DNA of 54,071 nt from Synergistaceae bacterium (GTDB lineage: Bacteria; Synergistota; Synergistia; Synergistales; Acetomicrobiaceae). Positions 53,151-54,071 of this stretch are shown here, one piece after another. The stretch is from contig JAAYTM010000028.1 of NCBI GenBank assembly GCA_012518015.1, positions 1 through 54,071 on the forward strand. The letters run 5' to 3'. How positions within the stretch are numbered: the first letter of the stretch is position 1; each line of letters opens with the position of its first letter. Both the position numbers and the translations under genes were made by a program. The notes under the pieces were generated by a model, which did no database searches, was not told where the DNA came from, and saw nothing but the letters and a program-made list of their open reading frames with translations.

Positions 53151-54071
53151 ATGTACAAAGGTAAGGTAGTTTTAGCTTATAGTGGGGGACTTGACACTTC
53201 AGTTGCCATAAAATGGCTGATGGACCAAGGCTATGACGTAGTCACCTTCACCGCTGATGTTGGGCAAGTTGTCGATTTGGAGGCATGTAAGGAGAGGGCG
53301 TTGTTAACCGGAGCTTGCAATGCTTACGTCATGGATTTAAAGGAAGAATTTGTACAGGACTATGTGTGGCCAGCTTTAAAGGCTAACGCCATGTATCAGG
53401 GAACATATCCGTTAACGTCGGCGCTTTCCAGGCCTCTAATTTCAAAGTATCTCGCTAAGATTGCGGAGATCGAAGGTGCCGTTGCCGTAGCCCATGGTTG
53501 TACCGGCAAGGGCCAAGACCAAGTGCGCATAGAGGTATGTACTAAGGCATTAAAACCCGACTTAAAGATGATGGCGCCAGTTAGGGATTGGCATTTTTCT
53601 CGCGATGAAGAAATAGATTATGCTAAAGAACACGGCATTCCGATCACAGTGACGAAGAAAAGTCCTTACAGCATTGATGATAATTTATGGGGACGGGCCA
53701 TCGAGTGCGGTCCTTTGGAGGATCCCTGGACTGAACCACCATCTGATGCCTTTACGCTTACGGTAGATCCTTGGAAGGCGCCCGATGGAGTCGAGTACAT
53801 AGAGATCACCTTCGAGGAAGGAATTCCTGTCGCACTAAATGGCGAAGAGATGGACGGCGTAAGTTTAATTGCAAAATTGAACCAAATTGCGGGGAAGTAC
53901 GGTGTAGGGCGCATTGATATGATCGAAGATAGGCTGGTTGGCTTTAAAAGCAGGGAGGTATACGAATGTCCCGCGCCGGTTGTGTTGCTGCAGGCTAAAA
54001 AGGCTCTGGAGAAAATGACGTTGTCTAAAGACGTAATAGCTGCCAAAGCTGATTTGGAGTTGAAATACGCC
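53151..54071 (+). CDS. argG: Argininosuccinate synthase, 3'-truncated by window edge
   Basis: Joins citrulline and aspartate with ATP to argininosuccinate in arginine biosynthesis. 307 codons are present and the frame is open at the window end, so it is missing from the ORF track. Motifs: VVLAYSGGLDTSVAIKWL (PP-loop ATP site), HGCTGKGQDQVRIE, PVRDWHFSRDEEIDYA, YSIDDNLWGRAIECG and LEDPWTEPPSDAF. AAAAGGAGG lies 7 bases before the ATG, 30 bases after the T-box terminator. Control by an arginine T-box fits the product. About 100 C-terminal residues are beyond the window. Confidence 0.96.
   Translation, partial: MYKGKVVLAYSGGLDTSVAIKWLMDQGYDVVTFTADVGQVVDLEACKERALLTGACNAYVMDLKEEFVQDYVWPALKANAMYQGTYPLTSALSRPLISKYLAKIAEIEGAVAVAHGCTGKGQDQVRIEVCTKALKPDLKMMAPVRDWHFSRDEEIDYAKEHGIPITVTKKSPYSIDDNLWGRAIECGPLEDPWTEPPSDAFTLTVDPWKAPDGVEYIEITFEEGIPVALNGEEMDGVSLIAKLNQIAGKYGVGRIDMIEDRLVGFKSREVYECPAPVVLLQAKKALEKMTLSKDVIAAKADLELKYA

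Overview
The window looks like chromosomal DNA of an anaerobic, fermentative, probably thermophilic bacterium, most likely a member of the Synergistota (Acetomicrobium/Anaerobaculum/Thermovirga type). This is inferred from gene content: a clostridial-style ferredoxin-linked pyruvate oxidoreductase, hydrogenase maturation genes, a bacterial CDC48-like ATPase, a DHH-CBS-nucleotidyltransferase fusion and three tripartite tricarboxylate transporters (TTT) in one stretch. No rRNA, tRNA, CRISPR array, prophage or intact insertion sequence was seen. Moderate GC, strong ribosome binding sites, frequent GTG/TTG starts and many short or overlapping gene junctions are seen throughout.

Region 1 (1-16370) is housekeeping: rpsB (cut by the window edge), tsf, pyrH, frr, then arcC, a convergent aspartate aminotransferase, hpf and hypAB. 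A compact run follows: pcrA, a CoaE-CutA fusion, the DHH-CBS-CCA protein, an M50 protease, surE, archease and rtcB, the last two being an RNA ligation pair. A small flavoprotein-like gene closes the region on the minus strand.

Region 2 (16400-29840) is central and sulfur metabolism: a gamma-glutamyltransferase-like gene diverging from a methyltransferase and a cysteine hydrolase; a lactate permease followed by an unlisted 56-residue membrane micro-protein; a CDC48-like ATPase with a degenerate second ATPase domain in one operon with porGD-A-B; a minus-strand iscS-iscU-MOSC operon; and a GntR/FCD regulator next to about 0.9 kb of decayed DNA.

Region 3 (30650-52680) is the accessory part. Operon A (GntR-AtuA-DUF4387-TctCBA-aconitase-NADP isocitrate dehydrogenase) starts from a promoter whose -10 box lies inside a 37-bp palindrome. 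It looks like import of a tricarboxylate and its oxidation to 2-oxoglutarate. Operon B (GntR-LeuC/LeuD-like hydro-lyase-TctCAB-LarA-like racemase-malic enzyme) has a canonical FCD operator. It reads as a complete route from an imported unsaturated diacid such as maleate, through D-malate and L-malate, to pyruvate, which the Por complex of region 2 can oxidise. Operon C is a third TTT system (C-B-A) without catabolic genes, preceded by repeated AATGCTAAC motifs and followed by an MgtC-family gene.

Region 4 (52680-end) is a T-box leader with a probable arginine (AGA) specifier controlling argG, which runs off the window.

The most interesting candidates are operons B and A. Their substrates are inference; the gene order and protein families are read directly from the sequence.
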